NCBI GenBank assembly: GCA_050110875.1
Contig: CP188828.1
Coordinates: forward strand, 372,001 to 436,000
From: Methyloligella sp050110875
Lineage (GTDB): Bacteria > Pseudomonadota > Alphaproteobacteria > Rhizobiales > Methyloligellaceae
Length of the DNA stretch: 64,000 nt
Reading direction: 5' to 3'
The notes under the pieces are model-generated. The model was given only the letters and a program-made list of their open reading frames with translations. It was not told the DNA's origin and did not search any database. Shown here one piece after another: positions 49,850 to 63,135 of this stretch. Made by a program: the position numbers and the translations under genes. The first letter of the stretch is position 1, and every line of letters begins with the position of its first letter.

Positions 49850-50767
49850 GTGGCCGACCCGTCGCAAATCCCTCTGCCGCGCAAGATCCGCTATCTCGCC
49901 GAGTATGCCGTGCTCCGCGGGCTGATCGGCTTCGTGCGCCTGTTTCCCATCGACCTCGCCGGCACGCTGTCCGGCAAGGCCTGGCGGTTGCTCGGCCCGT
50001 ATAACCGCCGCCACAAGCGGGCGATGATGAATCTGGAGATCGCCTTTCCGGAGAAGACGAAGGAAGAGCGGGAACGGATCGCACGCAATATGTGGGAGAA
50101 TCTCGGGCGGGTGATGGCCGAGACCATGAATATCGACCGCATCATCAAGCAACCCGACCGGCTGCACGTCACGAACGGCCATGTGATCGAGCGCTATCGG
50201 GAAAAGATGGGTCCGGTGCTCATCGTCACCATGCATATGGGAAACTGGGAGATCGGCATGTGGCCGGTGACTCTCGCCGGGGTACGGCCCGCCGGCGTCT
50301 ACCGGCTCGTGAAGAATCCCTACGTGGACCGTTATCTCCGCGCCCAGCGCCAGGCGCTCTATCCCGGAGGGCTGTTCGGGCGCGGCCGGGCCGACGGCAC
50401 TCAGGAGGGGCAGAAGACCGCGCGGCTCATCATGGACTATGTGCGTCAAGGCGGGCGGCTCGGATTCATTTCCGATCTCTACGACCGGCAAGGCGTCGAG
50501 GTGCCGTTCTTCGGCTATCCCGCCAAGAGCATGCCGATCGCGGCGATGATCGCCCGGCGAGTCGGCGCCCGGATCTGGATCGGCCGCTGCGTCAGAATCG
50601 GGAATCGGGCGGTTTTCGACGTGAATGTGAATGAACTCCACGTGCCGCGCACGCGTAATCAAGCAGAGGATATCCGCAATATCACGGCCGCGATTCAGCG
50701 CTGCTTTGAAGGATGGATTCGGGAGCATCCCGAGCAGTTTATGTGGTCGAACAGACGTTGGTTCTGA
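49850..50767 (+). CDS. Lysophospholipid/lipid A acyltransferase (LpxL/HtrB family)
   Basis: A 305-residue inner-membrane acyltransferase of the late lipid A acylation family. The catalytic H-x4-E motif is in TMHMGNWEIG (His129, Glu134), followed by LVKNPYVDRYLRAQR and a conserved GFISDLYDRQGVEVPFFG segment. A hydrophobic N terminus anchors it. I chose the GTG at 49850 because AGGAG lies six bases upstream. Which acyl position it fills cannot be told here. Confidence 0.9.
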   Translation: MADPSQIPLPRKIRYLAEYAVLRGLIGFVRLFPIDLAGTLSGKAWRLLGPYNRRHKRAMMNLEIAFPEKTKEERERIARNMWENLGRVMAETMNIDRIIKQPDRLHVTNGHVIERYREKMGPVLIVTMHMGNWEIGMWPVTLAGVRPAGVYRLVKNPYVDRYLRAQRQALYPGGLFGRGRADGTQEGQKTARLIMDYVRQGGRLGFISDLYDRQGVEVPFFGYPAKSMPIAAMIARRVGARIWIGRCVRIGNRAVFDVNVNELHVPRTRNQAEDIRNITAAIQRCFEGWIREHPEQFMWSNRRWF

Positions 50768-50854
50768 GGTGCGTGTGCGCCTTCTCCCGACATTGACAGG
50801 CTAGAAACTATGCGATCATCATCGTCCACAAGCTCCGCACGGAGGGGACCTGCC

Positions 50855-51187
50855 ATGGCGGTTGTCGGCAATGCCAAATACCAAATCGGTCAAGTGGTGC
50901 GTCACCGGGTTTATCCGTTCCGGGGCGTGATCTTCGACGTCGATCCGTCCTTCAGCAACACGGAGGAATGGTATCAATCGATCCCGGAAGACGTGCGTCC
51001 CTCGAAGGACCAGCCCTTCTACCACCTGCTCGCCGAGAATGCCGAGACGGAGTACATCGCCTATGTCTCCGAGCAGAATCTCGTGCCGGACGAGTCCGAC
51101 GAGCCCTTGCGCCATTCGCAAGTCTCGGAGCTGTTCGAGGATCTGCAGGACGGCGTGTTCCGGTTCCGCTTTCTGCAGGAGCACTAG
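50855..51187 (+). CDS. hspQ: Heat shock protein HspQ (hemimethylated DNA-binding family)
   Basis: A 110-residue HspQ/YccV-like protein. The typical sequence is KYQIGQVVRHRVYPFRGVIFDVDPSFSNTEEWY followed by QPFYHLLAENAETEYIAYVSEQNLV. HspQ promotes substrate turnover by Lon protease in some bacteria and was first described as binding hemimethylated DNA. I chose the ATG at 50855, after GGAGGGG. A bidirectional terminator follows. Confidence 0.92.
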   Translation: MAVVGNAKYQIGQVVRHRVYPFRGVIFDVDPSFSNTEEWYQSIPEDVRPSKDQPFYHLLAENAETEYIAYVSEQNLVPDESDEPLRHSQVSELFEDLQDGVFRFRFLQEH

Positions 51188-51243
51188 ACGCCCCCTCGCC
51201 CTGCAAGGCGGACCACGCTTTCAGAACATCGGTGCGGATATGA

Positions 51244-51279
51244 AAAGGGCCGCGGAGCGAGATGCTCACGCGGCCCTTT
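51244..51279. terminator. Bidirectional intrinsic terminator between hspQ and the IalB gene
   Basis: AAAGGGCCGCG and CGCGGCCCTTT form an 11-bp perfect inverted repeat with a 13-15-base loop. T-tracts occur on both sides in the appropriate strand, so it can end both convergent transcripts. Confidence 0.82.
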
Positions 51280-51328
51280 GACTGTCTCGGACCCGATTGT
51301 CCCGGATTCGTTTTCCGGGACCCGGCTT

Positions 51329-52090
51329 TTATTCTACGGGGACGGCCGTCTTTGGGGCTACGGAGCTGGCGCCACCGCCCTCACCGCCGGCGGCTTCGCC
51401 GCCTTCCTTCTTGGCCTCGGCCTCGGCCGCCTTGTTGGCGAGCTCGGTCTGCCGCTTGCGGATCATCTCCATCAGGCGGCGACGGGCTTCCTGGTATTTC
51501 GCCTTGTCGATCGGCTCGCCGTCATAGGCCTTGCTGAAACCGTCCAGGGGAACCGGGAAACCGATGGCCTTGCGCTGCAGATTGACCGCGGCGACCACCA
51601 GCTGCTTGCCTTTGCGCAGCTCCTGAAGAAGCTCCGGCTTCAGCTCGGTCTCGGCCTGGCAGCTCGTGGCATAGCAGAGCGTGTACGGCAGACGGATCGG
51701 CTCGCCCTCGTCGACGCGGATCTGCACGCCGGCGGGGATGGCAAGGGCGATCGCGGTGGGCAGACGGACGAGCAGGGTTTCCTTGTCCTCGCCTTCCACC
51801 TTGCGGATCGCGGCGGCCACCAGCACCATGCCGGTATTGCCATCGAGTCGTTCGTGGTGGGTTAGACAGATCTGCTTGTCCTCAGTCTGCGCATTCTTTT
51901 CGCAGAGCTTGACCCAGGCATCCTGCGCCGGCGTGGCGCCTTGCTTGGGTTGGGTGTTGGCGGCCGGCGCCTGGGCTTCCTGAGCAAGCGCGGGTGGCAC
52001 GGCCAAAGCAAGCATGCCGGCCAGCGCAACGAAAAGCGGCAGACGCCCGCCCCTCTGGAGCCTGTTCCGTTGATCTTTCGACCAAAGCAT
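51329..52090 (-). CDS. Invasion associated locus B (IalB) family protein
   Basis: A 253-residue periplasmic protein of the IalB family, common in Hyphomicrobiales and first seen in Bartonella. The signal peptide ends VPPALAQ. The core has WVKLCEKNAQTEDKQICLTHHERLDG, then LRIPYTLCYATSCQAETEL-like segments, with four cysteines. A Glu/Lys-rich and Gly-rich C-terminal tail follows. I chose the ATG at 52090, with AAGGAAAGG before it; earlier in-frame ATGs have weaker sites. Its molecular role is unclear. Confidence 0.88.
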   Translation of the reverse strand: MLWSKDQRNRLQRGGRLPLFVALAGMLALAVPPALAQEAQAPAANTQPKQGATPAQDAWVKLCEKNAQTEDKQICLTHHERLDGNTGMVLVAAAIRKVEGEDKETLLVRLPTAIALAIPAGVQIRVDEGEPIRLPYTLCYATSCQAETELKPELLQELRKGKQLVVAAVNLQRKAIGFPVPLDGFSKAYDGEPIDKAKYQEARRRLMEMIRKRQTELANKAAEAEAKKEGGEAAGGEGGGASSVAPKTAVPVE

Positions 52091-52208
52091 AGCGAACCTT
52101 TCCTTCATCTCGCAGACCGGAGCTGCGGCAATCATATTATTGCCCGAAACCAGCATTCGCCTGCGTTGGATATTTGCTTACGGTCAATACCCGAATTGAG
52201 GCGTAGAC

Positions 52209-54185
52209 GTGACTAGGGCCGTCTTTCAAGAGACTTTGCGGCGTCTCCGCCCGCGCCATGTGCCTATTATGCCACAGCCACCCCTTGGGAAGACCTGCGG
52301 GCGGACAGGTTACGAAGCGCGATCGACCGATTGCTGTGACCTTCGCCGCATCTATAGCCAGGGCTGCGCCTTTGTTAAAGCCCTAATTGCGGGGTTCCTT
52401 TTCACGGCTCTGGCGAGCATGACGGCGGTGCTTGCCGCCGATACCGCTCCGCAATACGGAATTGCCATGCACGGCGAGCCTTTGCGCAAAAAAGGCTTCG
52501 ACCATTTTCCCTATGTGAACCCGGATGCACCGAAAGGCGGCCGGCTGGTGCTGGGCGAGCGGGGCAGCTTCGACAGTCTCAATCCGCTGATCGTCATGGG
52601 GCACGCGGCGGAAGGAATCCGCGATTACGTCTACGAATCACTGATGACGCGGGCCTATGACGAGCCCTTCACGCTTTACGGGCGGATCGCCGAGACGATT
52701 CAGACTCCGTCGGACCGGAGCTCCGTCACCTTCCAGCTCAACCCGAAGGCCAAATTCTCCGACGGGCAGCCGGTCACGCCGAAGGACGTCATCTTCTCCT
52801 ACGAGCTGCTGCGCGAGCATGGCCGGCCGAACCATCGCACCTATTACGCCAAGGTGACCGAGGCGGAGCAGATCGGCGCCCACGGGGTGAAGTTCACCTT
52901 CGAAGATGCGTCGGACCGGGAGATGCCGCTCATCATGGGTCTGATGCCGGTCTTGCCGAGCCACCTGGTCGATCCGGAAAGCTTCGAGAAGACGGGGTTC
53001 GAGATCCCGGTCGGGAGCGGGCCTTACCTGGTGAAGCAAGTCGATCCTGGAAAGAGCATAACCTATGAGCGCGATCCCGATTACTGGGGAAAAGACCTCA
53101 ATGTGAACAAGGGCCGCTTCAACTTCGACAAGATCCGGATCGAATACTACCGGGATACGGGGGCGATGTTCGAGGCCTTCAAATCCGGGCTGATCGATTT
53201 CCGCGAGGAGGAGGATCCGACCTGGTGGACGGAGAGCTACGACTTTCCGGCCGTGGCCCGCGGACGGGTCGTCAAGGAGGCGCTGCCCATCGAGGTGCCT
53301 GCCGGCATGTCGGCGCTGGTGTTCAATACGCGGCGCCCGCAATTCGCCGATCCCCGGATACGGCAGTCGCTGATCGCCCTGTTCGATTTCGACTGGATCA
53401 ACCGCACCCTCTATCACGGGCAATACAGCCGCACGGAAAGCTATTTCGCGCGCTCCGATCTCAGCTCCCACGGACGGCCGGCCGATGCGTATGAGAAGAC
53501 GCTTCTTGCGCCTTACGCAGACGACGTTTTGCCGGAGATCATGGACGGCACCTATGTGCTCCACCAAAGCGACGGCCGCGGCCAGAACCGGGCCGGCCGC
53601 AGAGAAGCGATCAAGCTTTTTCAGGAGGCGGGTTATGTCTTGAAGGGCGGAAGACTGGTCGACGAAGAAACGGGGAAGCCTTTCGCGATCGAGATTCTGG
53701 CTGCGACCCGTCCCCAGGAGCGGCTGTTGCTGACTTATGCACGGGCCCTGAAACAAGTAGGAATTACCGTGCGAATCCGGCAAGTTGACTCTGCTCAATA
53801 TCAGCGGCGGAAGCAGACCTTCGATTTCGACATGATCCAGTATTACTGGCCGGTCTCTCTGTCGCCGGGGAACGAGCAACTGTTTCGCTGGGGGAGCGAG
53901 GCTGCGGTGACCGACGGGTCGTTCAACTATCCGGGCATCAGAAGCGAGGCGGTCGATGCCATGATCGCCGCCATGCTGCACGCAAAATCGCGGGAAGATT
54001 TCGTCTCCTCGGTTCGCGCGCTGGATCGGGTGCTGCTCTCGGGCCGCTACGTGCTGCCGCTCTTCCATCTGCCCAAGCAATGGGTGGCCTATTGGCGGAA
54101 GCTGCATCGGCCCGAGCAAGTGCCGATTTTCGGCTACATCCTCGACACGTGGTGGGCGGAACCTGCGAAGGGAGGCGCGCAGTGA
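52209..54185 (+). CDS. Extracellular solute-binding protein (peptide ABC transporter, YejA-like)
   Basis: A family 5 substrate-binding protein of about 650 residues. It resembles YejA: GIAMHGEPLRKKGFDHFPYVNPDAPKGGRLVLGERGSFDSLNP near the start and LYHGQYSRTESYF in the middle. It should bind oligopeptides or microcin C-like compounds in the periplasm. The true start is unclear: the signal peptide is near residues 50-75 of this frame, so an ATG at 52269 or a shorter form is possible. No permease genes are adjacent; the gene overlaps the next by four bases. Confidence 0.88.
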   Translation: MTRAVFQETLRRLRPRHVPIMPQPPLGKTCGRTGYEARSTDCCDLRRIYSQGCAFVKALIAGFLFTALASMTAVLAADTAPQYGIAMHGEPLRKKGFDHFPYVNPDAPKGGRLVLGERGSFDSLNPLIVMGHAAEGIRDYVYESLMTRAYDEPFTLYGRIAETIQTPSDRSSVTFQLNPKAKFSDGQPVTPKDVIFSYELLREHGRPNHRTYYAKVTEAEQIGAHGVKFTFEDASDREMPLIMGLMPVLPSHLVDPESFEKTGFEIPVGSGPYLVKQVDPGKSITYERDPDYWGKDLNVNKGRFNFDKIRIEYYRDTGAMFEAFKSGLIDFREEEDPTWWTESYDFPAVARGRVVKEALPIEVPAGMSALVFNTRRPQFADPRIRQSLIALFDFDWINRTLYHGQYSRTESYFARSDLSSHGRPADAYEKTLLAPYADDVLPEIMDGTYVLHQSDGRGQNRAGRREAIKLFQEAGYVLKGGRLVDEETGKPFAIEILAATRPQERLLLTYARALKQVGITVRIRQVDSAQYQRRKQTFDFDMIQYYWPVSLSPGNEQLFRWGSEAAVTDGSFNYPGIRSEAVDAMIAAMLHAKSREDFVSSVRALDRVLLSGRYVLPLFHLPKQWVAYWRKLHRPEQVPIFGYILDTWWAEPAKGGAQ

Positions 54186-55882
54186 CCGCATCGCCGGCCG
54201 AAAGCGCCGAACGGGAAGGGCAGCGAAAGGTGAGCGAGGAAGGCGCGGTCGTTGCGGGCAGCACGCTGTTTCGGCAGCGGGCCGCACGGCGCCCCAAGGC
54301 GTTGGCAATCGCCGACCGGGAGAACCGCGCCGAGCTGGGCATGCTGCCGGGCCGAAGCTTCACCTATGACGAGGCGGACAAGGCGATCGATAGACTCTGC
54401 CGCTTCCTCGCCGATCACGGGCTGGAGCCGGGCGATATTGTGGGCGTGCAGATGCCCAATGTGGCGGAGACCGCCCTGCTCTATCTCGCCGCCTGGCGGA
54501 GCGGGCTGACCGTCGCGGCATTTCCCTATTTGTGGCACGCCACGGAGGTCGCCGAAGCCTGTGCCACCGTCGCGCCTGCGGCGCTGATCGGAGCCGGAAA
54601 GACCGAGGCTGGGTCGGTGCCGGCGATCTTGCGGGATACGGCGGCCATGCATTTCTGCGTGCGGCTGGTGGCCGGGTTCGGGCCTGACTTGCCGGACGGG
54701 ATCGCCGATCTGCAGCGGGTGCTCCGAGGCGATGAGTCAGAACAGGACGGTGACGGCGAACCGGTTGTCGAGCACCATTCCCTCGCCCCCGCCCTGATCA
54801 CCTTCACGGCGCGGGCCGGCCATCCCTTGCTGCCGGTCCCGCACAGCAGCGAAGCGCTGCTCGCCCAAGGCGCGATGACGGTGCTGGCGCTGGGGCTCAA
54901 TGCCGACGACCGCACTCTCAATGCGTTTCCGCTGAGCGGTCCGGTGGGGCTGACCCTGGGGCTGATGCCGTGGCTGGTCTCAGGCGGCGCCTTGATTCAG
55001 CATCACCCCTTCGACGGGCAACATTTTGCGCGTCAGGTCGGGCAGTCGGGGGCCACGGTGACGGCCCTGCCCGCACCGGTGCTGAGCGCCTTCGCCAAGG
55101 ACATCACGGTGAAGCAGGCGATGACGCTGAAGCGGATCGGCCGTGTGCTGCATGCCTGCCGAACCTCGGCCCCGTCGCCCTCTTTCGGCGGGCTGGCGCC
55201 GACCCTGTTCGACGTTCATCCTCTCGGCGATCTCGCTTGCGTGCTGCTGACCTATATGGACGACGCGGATGCGAGTCTCCTGCCGCGGGGCAAGCTCACC
55301 CTCGCCCCGCCGGCGCAAAAGGATGGCGTGGTCTTCGTGGAGACGGCGCTGAGCAAAAGCGCCGTTGCGGAAGCGGCCGAGCTTCTGTTGCGCGGCCCGG
55401 CCGTGGCGAGAGGACAGGGCAACGGTCCCATCACCCCCGATGGCCGGGGCTTTGTCGGCACCGGCATTCCCTGCCTGCCGGAACCGGCGCCGGAACCGCT
55501 TCTCCGTCTCAAGGGCGATCCTGAGCTGATCCATCACGGCGGCGTCCTGATCGCCGCAAGCGAGCTCGACGGGCTCTATCGCAGTTTTCCGGCTTGCGAG
55601 GATGCGGCCTGCTTTGTCGTGCCCGACCCGATCCTCGGCGAGAAGATCTGCGCCGCGCTGGTGGCGAAGCCGGGCCAATCGGTGAGCCGGGCCTCGCTGC
55701 ATTGGTATCTGAAAAAGCGCCAGATCGCGTCCTATAAATTGCCGGACGAGGTGATCGCCTTGCAGCATATTCCGCGTCGCCCGGACGGGCGGGTGATGCG
55801 GGAACGTCTCGCCGATCAGGTGGCGGGCGAAGACTCGCACCGGACCATGGCCACGGCCAGCGCCGAAGAAGAGACTCGATAG
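54182..55882 (+). CDS. Adenylate-forming (AMP-binding) family protein, probably catalytically degenerate
   Basis: A 566-residue protein of the ANL superfamily. The N-terminal half is clear (YDEADKAIDRLCRFLADHG, VQMPNVAETALLYLAAW), and the C terminus has GGVLIAASELDGLYR and GEKICAALVAKPG. The P-loop that should read T-SGTTG-PK is ITFTARAGHPLLPV, and the final catalytic lysine (PKT--GKI-R) is replaced by valine in RRPDGRVMRERL. It probably cannot form adenylates. The GTG overlaps the stop of the solute-binding protein gene by four bases, with GGGAGG before it. Confidence 0.8.
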   Translation: MTASPAESAEREGQRKVSEEGAVVAGSTLFRQRAARRPKALAIADRENRAELGMLPGRSFTYDEADKAIDRLCRFLADHGLEPGDIVGVQMPNVAETALLYLAAWRSGLTVAAFPYLWHATEVAEACATVAPAALIGAGKTEAGSVPAILRDTAAMHFCVRLVAGFGPDLPDGIADLQRVLRGDESEQDGDGEPVVEHHSLAPALITFTARAGHPLLPVPHSSEALLAQGAMTVLALGLNADDRTLNAFPLSGPVGLTLGLMPWLVSGGALIQHHPFDGQHFARQVGQSGATVTALPAPVLSAFAKDITVKQAMTLKRIGRVLHACRTSAPSPSFGGLAPTLFDVHPLGDLACVLLTYMDDADASLLPRGKLTLAPPAQKDGVVFVETALSKSAVAEAAELLLRGPAVARGQGNGPITPDGRGFVGTGIPCLPEPAPEPLLRLKGDPELIHHGGVLIAASELDGLYRSFPACEDAACFVVPDPILGEKICAALVAKPGQSVSRASLHWYLKKRQIASYKLPDEVIALQHIPRRPDGRVMRERLADQVAGEDSHRTMATASAEEETR

Positions 55883-55898
55883 GCCGTCCCCTCCACGC

Positions 55899-59420
<3,522 letters not shown>

Positions 59421-59437
59421 GATAAACTCTGCTTGCC

Positions 59438-59737
59438 TCAGTTCTTCTTGTCGTTCTCGGCGGCGGTGGCGTCCTTAAAGCCGTGGAAACGCCTCATCCG
59501 GCCGATCAGTTCGTCGAGTCCCGCCTCCCCCAGGCTGGTGCCCTCATAGATGCACTCGGCGATCAGGGGATCGGGCGCCTCGATGAGCTGCTCCATGACG
59601 CCCAAATCCGAGGCCTCCATGCCGGGGATGGTCTCGGTCGCGAAACGGCCGAGGAGAAAATCCATCTCCTTGCTGCCCCTATGGGTGGCCCGATAGAGCG
59701 CACGGCGCCGGCGGACTTCCATCTGCAAATCGGACAT
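59438..59737 (-). CDS. sdhE: Succinate dehydrogenase assembly factor 2 (SdhE/Sdh5)
   Basis: A 99-residue small protein that helps attach FAD covalently to the flavoprotein subunit of succinate dehydrogenase. It has the conserved RRALYRATHRGSKEMDFLLGRFA stretch (the RGxxE core) and later DPLIAECIYEG. I chose the ATG at 59737; an in-frame extension to 59839 is not similar to the family. The linkage to mfd and recG is seen in other Alphaproteobacteria. Confidence 0.92.
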   Translation of the reverse strand: MSDLQMEVRRRRALYRATHRGSKEMDFLLGRFATETIPGMEASDLGVMEQLIEAPDPLIAECIYEGTSLGEAGLDELIGRMRRFHGFKDATAAENDKKN

Positions 59738-59984
59738 CGACCAGGATTCCCAAACAGGTTGCCGGATAGGCGGTGCTGGCGCTTTTCCGGCGAGGCTTTC
59801 GCGGCGACCCGAATCCCCGGCATAGTGGCGGCATCTCAACCCTGCCTCTTTGGCCTTACGCCGAAAATCCGTTCGGCGAACGGCCTCTTCTCGGGGAGGT
59901 TTAAGTGCCGGGCCGTCCCAGTTCTGTCAAGCTGCACCCCTGTCTCGCGCGCCTCGGAGCGCGGATGAGCGACGATTAGCCCCC

Positions 59985-62102
59985 ATGCGTCCCAACGCAC
60001 TCGCCCCTCTCTTTGCGCCACTCGGCAGCCTGAAAGGCGTCGGGCCCCGCGTCGGCAAGCTTTTGCAGACCCTGCTGGGCTCGAAACGTCAGACGGGCGC
60101 GCTCTATATCCTCGACCTATTGTTCCATTTGCCGGCATCGGGCGTCGACCGGCGGATGACGGCTTCGATCTCGGAAGCCCGGATCGGAGAGCTCGCCACC
60201 CTGAAAGTCCGCATCGCCGAGCATCGGCCCGGTGCGCCGGGCCGGCGTCGCGCCCGCAGCCGCTACCGTATCCTGGCGGAGGACGCGACGGGCGCGTTGG
60301 AGCTGGTCTATTTCAACGCCGACCGGTCCTATCTGCAACGTACCTTTCCCATGGGCGAAGAGCGGCTGATCTCCGGCAAGGTGGAGGCGTATGACGGCTA
60401 TCTGCAAATGGCTCACCCGGATTACGTGGCCCGCGCGGATGGCGACGACCTGCCCGATGTCGAGCCGGTCTATCCGCTGACCACGGGTCTGGGGAATGCT
60501 CTGTTGCGTCGGCTCATGGGCCAGGCCTTACAGCGCGTTCCGCGCTTGCCGGAGTGGATCGACGAGGACTGGCTGAAGAAAAACGGCTGGCCGGACTTCA
60601 AGACGGCGCTGCTTGCGAGCCACCGGCCGGAGAGCTTCGCCGATCTGGAGCCCACGGCCCCTGCCCGGTCCCGCCTCGCCTATGACGAGCTGCTCGCCAA
60701 CCAGCTGGCGCTCGCGGCCATTCGCCAACGCATCCGGAAAGCCAAAGGCCGCTCCATAAAAGGGGACGGTCGCATCCGGAAAAGAATTCTGGAGGCCCTG
60801 CCCTTCCAGCTCACCAGCGCGCAGCGCTTCGCGCTTTCGGAGATCGACGGCGATATGGCCGATCCCCACCGCATGCTGCGATTGCTGCAAGGCGATGTGG
60901 GGAGCGGCAAGACCGTGGTGGCGCTGCTTGCCATGGCCTCGGCGGTCGAGGCGGGCGGACAGGCGGCGTTGATGACGCCGACGGAAATCCTCGCCCGCCA
61001 GCATGCCAAGACGCTTGCGGGCTTTGCCGCGCCGGCCGGGCTACGGGTGGAGATTCTCACCGGACGGGAGAAGGGAAAGACCCGGGAAGCGCTGCTGGAA
61101 CGCCTGAGCCATGGCGAGATCGACATCCTGGTCGGCACCCATGCGCTGTTCCAGGAGGGGGTCGCCTTCAAGGATCTCGCCCTGGCGGTGATCGACGAGC
61201 AGCATCGTTTCGGGGTGCATCAGCGGCTCGCCCTGCAAGGCAAGAGCACGGGCGCCGGCGCGGAGCTTCTGGTGATGACGGCGACGCCGATCCCCCGCAC
61301 GCTGCTGCTGACCAATTTCGGCGATATGGATGTCTCCAAGCTCGACGAGAAGCCGCCGGGGCGTACGCCGATCAAGACGCGCATCGTCCCCGACGAGCGG
61401 TTGGGCGAGGTGGTCGAAGGCGCGCAGCGCGCGGTGGCGGCGGGCGCTCAGGTCTACTGGGTGTGCCCGCTGGTGGCGGAATCGGAGACCCTGGACATCG
61501 CCGCAGCCGAGGAGCGCTTCGCGATGCTGCAGAAAGTGTTCGGCGACAAGGTCGGGCTGATTCATGGCCAGCTTCAACCGAAGGAGAAAGACGCCGTGAT
61601 GGCGAGGTTCGCCGCCGGCGAGCTTGCCATCCTGGTCTCGACGACGGTGATCGAGGTGGGCGTGGACGTGCCCAATGCCAGCATCATGATCATCGAGCAT
61701 GCGGAGCGGTTCGGTCTCTCCCAGCTGCATCAGCTGCGCGGGCGGGTCGGCCGGGGCGCGAAGGAATCCGCCTGCATTCTGCTGTATCGCCAGCCCTTGA
61801 CCGAGACCGCGAAGGAGCGGCTCGGCGTCATGCGCCGGACCGAGGACGGCTTCGTGATCGCGGAGGAGGATTTACGCCTGCGCGGCGGCGGCGAGGTGCT
61901 CGGCACCCGCCAGAGCGGCATGCCCGCCTTCCGCCTGGCGCGGCTGCCGGAGCATGCCGATTTGCTGGAGGCTGCCCGGGACGAGGCGCGGCTCGCTCTC
62001 AATCGCGATCCCAGTCTTTCGGAGCCGCGCTCCGATGCGCTGAAGACCCTGCTCTATCTGTTCGAGCGGGACGATGCGATCCGGCTGCTGCGGGCGGGCT
62101 GA
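59985..62102 (+). CDS. recG: ATP-dependent DNA helicase RecG
   Basis: A 705-residue helicase that remodels branched DNA such as stalled replication forks and Holliday junctions. The N-terminal wedge domain comes first. The motor has GDVGSGKTVVALLAM (Lys309 in Walker A), VIDEQHRFG (DEQH box), MTATPIPRTLL and LHQLRGRVGRG. I chose the ATG at 59985; an in-frame upstream extension lacks similarity. It is divergent from sdhE-mfd. Confidence 0.97.
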   Translation: MRPNALAPLFAPLGSLKGVGPRVGKLLQTLLGSKRQTGALYILDLLFHLPASGVDRRMTASISEARIGELATLKVRIAEHRPGAPGRRRARSRYRILAEDATGALELVYFNADRSYLQRTFPMGEERLISGKVEAYDGYLQMAHPDYVARADGDDLPDVEPVYPLTTGLGNALLRRLMGQALQRVPRLPEWIDEDWLKKNGWPDFKTALLASHRPESFADLEPTAPARSRLAYDELLANQLALAAIRQRIRKAKGRSIKGDGRIRKRILEALPFQLTSAQRFALSEIDGDMADPHRMLRLLQGDVGSGKTVVALLAMASAVEAGGQAALMTPTEILARQHAKTLAGFAAPAGLRVEILTGREKGKTREALLERLSHGEIDILVGTHALFQEGVAFKDLALAVIDEQHRFGVHQRLALQGKSTGAGAELLVMTATPIPRTLLLTNFGDMDVSKLDEKPPGRTPIKTRIVPDERLGEVVEGAQRAVAAGAQVYWVCPLVAESETLDIAAAEERFAMLQKVFGDKVGLIHGQLQPKEKDAVMARFAAGELAILVSTTVIEVGVDVPNASIMIIEHAERFGLSQLHQLRGRVGRGAKESACILLYRQPLTETAKERLGVMRRTEDGFVIAEEDLRLRGGGEVLGTRQSGMPAFRLARLPEHADLLEAARDEARLALNRDPSLSEPRSDALKTLLYLFERDDAIRLLRAG

Positions 62103-62129
62103 GACACCCGACCCACGACAGTCGCGCAT

Positions 62130-62942
62130 CTAGGACGCGGGTTCCTTTTCGGCCGGCGCTCCGGTGTCCGGCTCCGGCGGGGTCTCCGTCTCGGTCTTCT
62201 TGCGTCTGCGCTCCTGGCGCTTCGTCTTGCGCATCTCCTTTTGGAGCTGGGCGATAGAGCGCTCCTTATCCGGCGAGACCAGCCCCGCCGAGAGCACCAG
62301 CTTCACGCCCTCCTCCACGGTCATGTCGAGGATCTGCACGTCCTTGGCCGGCATGAACATGACGAAGCCGGTGGTCGGGTTCGGCGCGTTGGGCATGAAG
62401 ACGGTGATGATCTCGTCGCCGTTGCCCGCCTTCTGCTTCACCTCCTTCGGCGTCTCGCCGGAGATGAAGGCAATGGCGAAGACGCCCTGTCGCGGGAATT
62501 CGATCAGCCCGACCTTCTTGAAGGAATGGCCGGTATCGGCGAAGACCGACTGGAAGATCTGCTTCAGCAGGCGGTAGACGCCGCGCACCACGGGCATGCG
62601 GTCGAGCAGGATCTCGCCATAGCTGAAAAGCGTGCGGCCGAAGAGATTGGCCATCAGGGCGCCGATGAACATCAGGCCGAGAATGCCGACGATGAGCCCC
62701 ACGCCCGGAATGTTGAACGGCAGATAGGTCTCCGGCAGATAGTCCTGCGGGATCAGCGGCTTCACCCAGTTGTCGACCAGATTGATGAACCACCAGACCA
62801 CATAGATGGTGATGGCGATCGGGCCGACGACGATGAGGCCGGTCAGGAAGTACCCGCGCAGACGGGCGAGAAAATGCGAGGAATGGCCTGCTCCCGCAGC
62901 GGCAAGCTGCCGGAACTGATCCTCCTGGTCTTGTTCACTCAT
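62130..62942 (-). CDS. DUF502 domain membrane protein
   Basis: A 270-residue inner-membrane protein with two membrane segments (about residues 30-50 and 74-98). The DUF502 core includes LFGRTLFSYGEILLDRMPVVRGVYRLLKQI, then NGDEIITVFMPNAPNPTTGFVMFMPAKDV. A charged C-terminal tail (KTKRQERRRKKTETETPPEPD) follows. The function is unknown; the family is common in Proteobacteria. It is convergent with recG. Confidence 0.9.
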   Translation of the reverse strand: MSEQDQEDQFRQLAAAGAGHSSHFLARLRGYFLTGLIVVGPIAITIYVVWWFINLVDNWVKPLIPQDYLPETYLPFNIPGVGLIVGILGLMFIGALMANLFGRTLFSYGEILLDRMPVVRGVYRLLKQIFQSVFADTGHSFKKVGLIEFPRQGVFAIAFISGETPKEVKQKAGNGDEIITVFMPNAPNPTTGFVMFMPAKDVQILDMTVEEGVKLVLSAGLVSPDKERSIAQLQKEMRKTKRQERRRKKTETETPPEPDTGAPAEKEPAS

Positions 62943-63135
62943 GTCTGTGTTCTGTCCTTAAGCCCGGTCCGGGCTCGCCCGCCCATCAAATTGCCATGCC
63001 GTTTCGCGTTTCGGCATGGGCGCCTCGCGGCCGCCACGGAGAGCGTATCTAGCCCCTGCGGCAGTCACACGACAATAGGGCATCAAAGTCAAAGATGCAG
63101 GCCGTGGGTCAGAGTTTTTGGGTGCGGAAGAGTGC

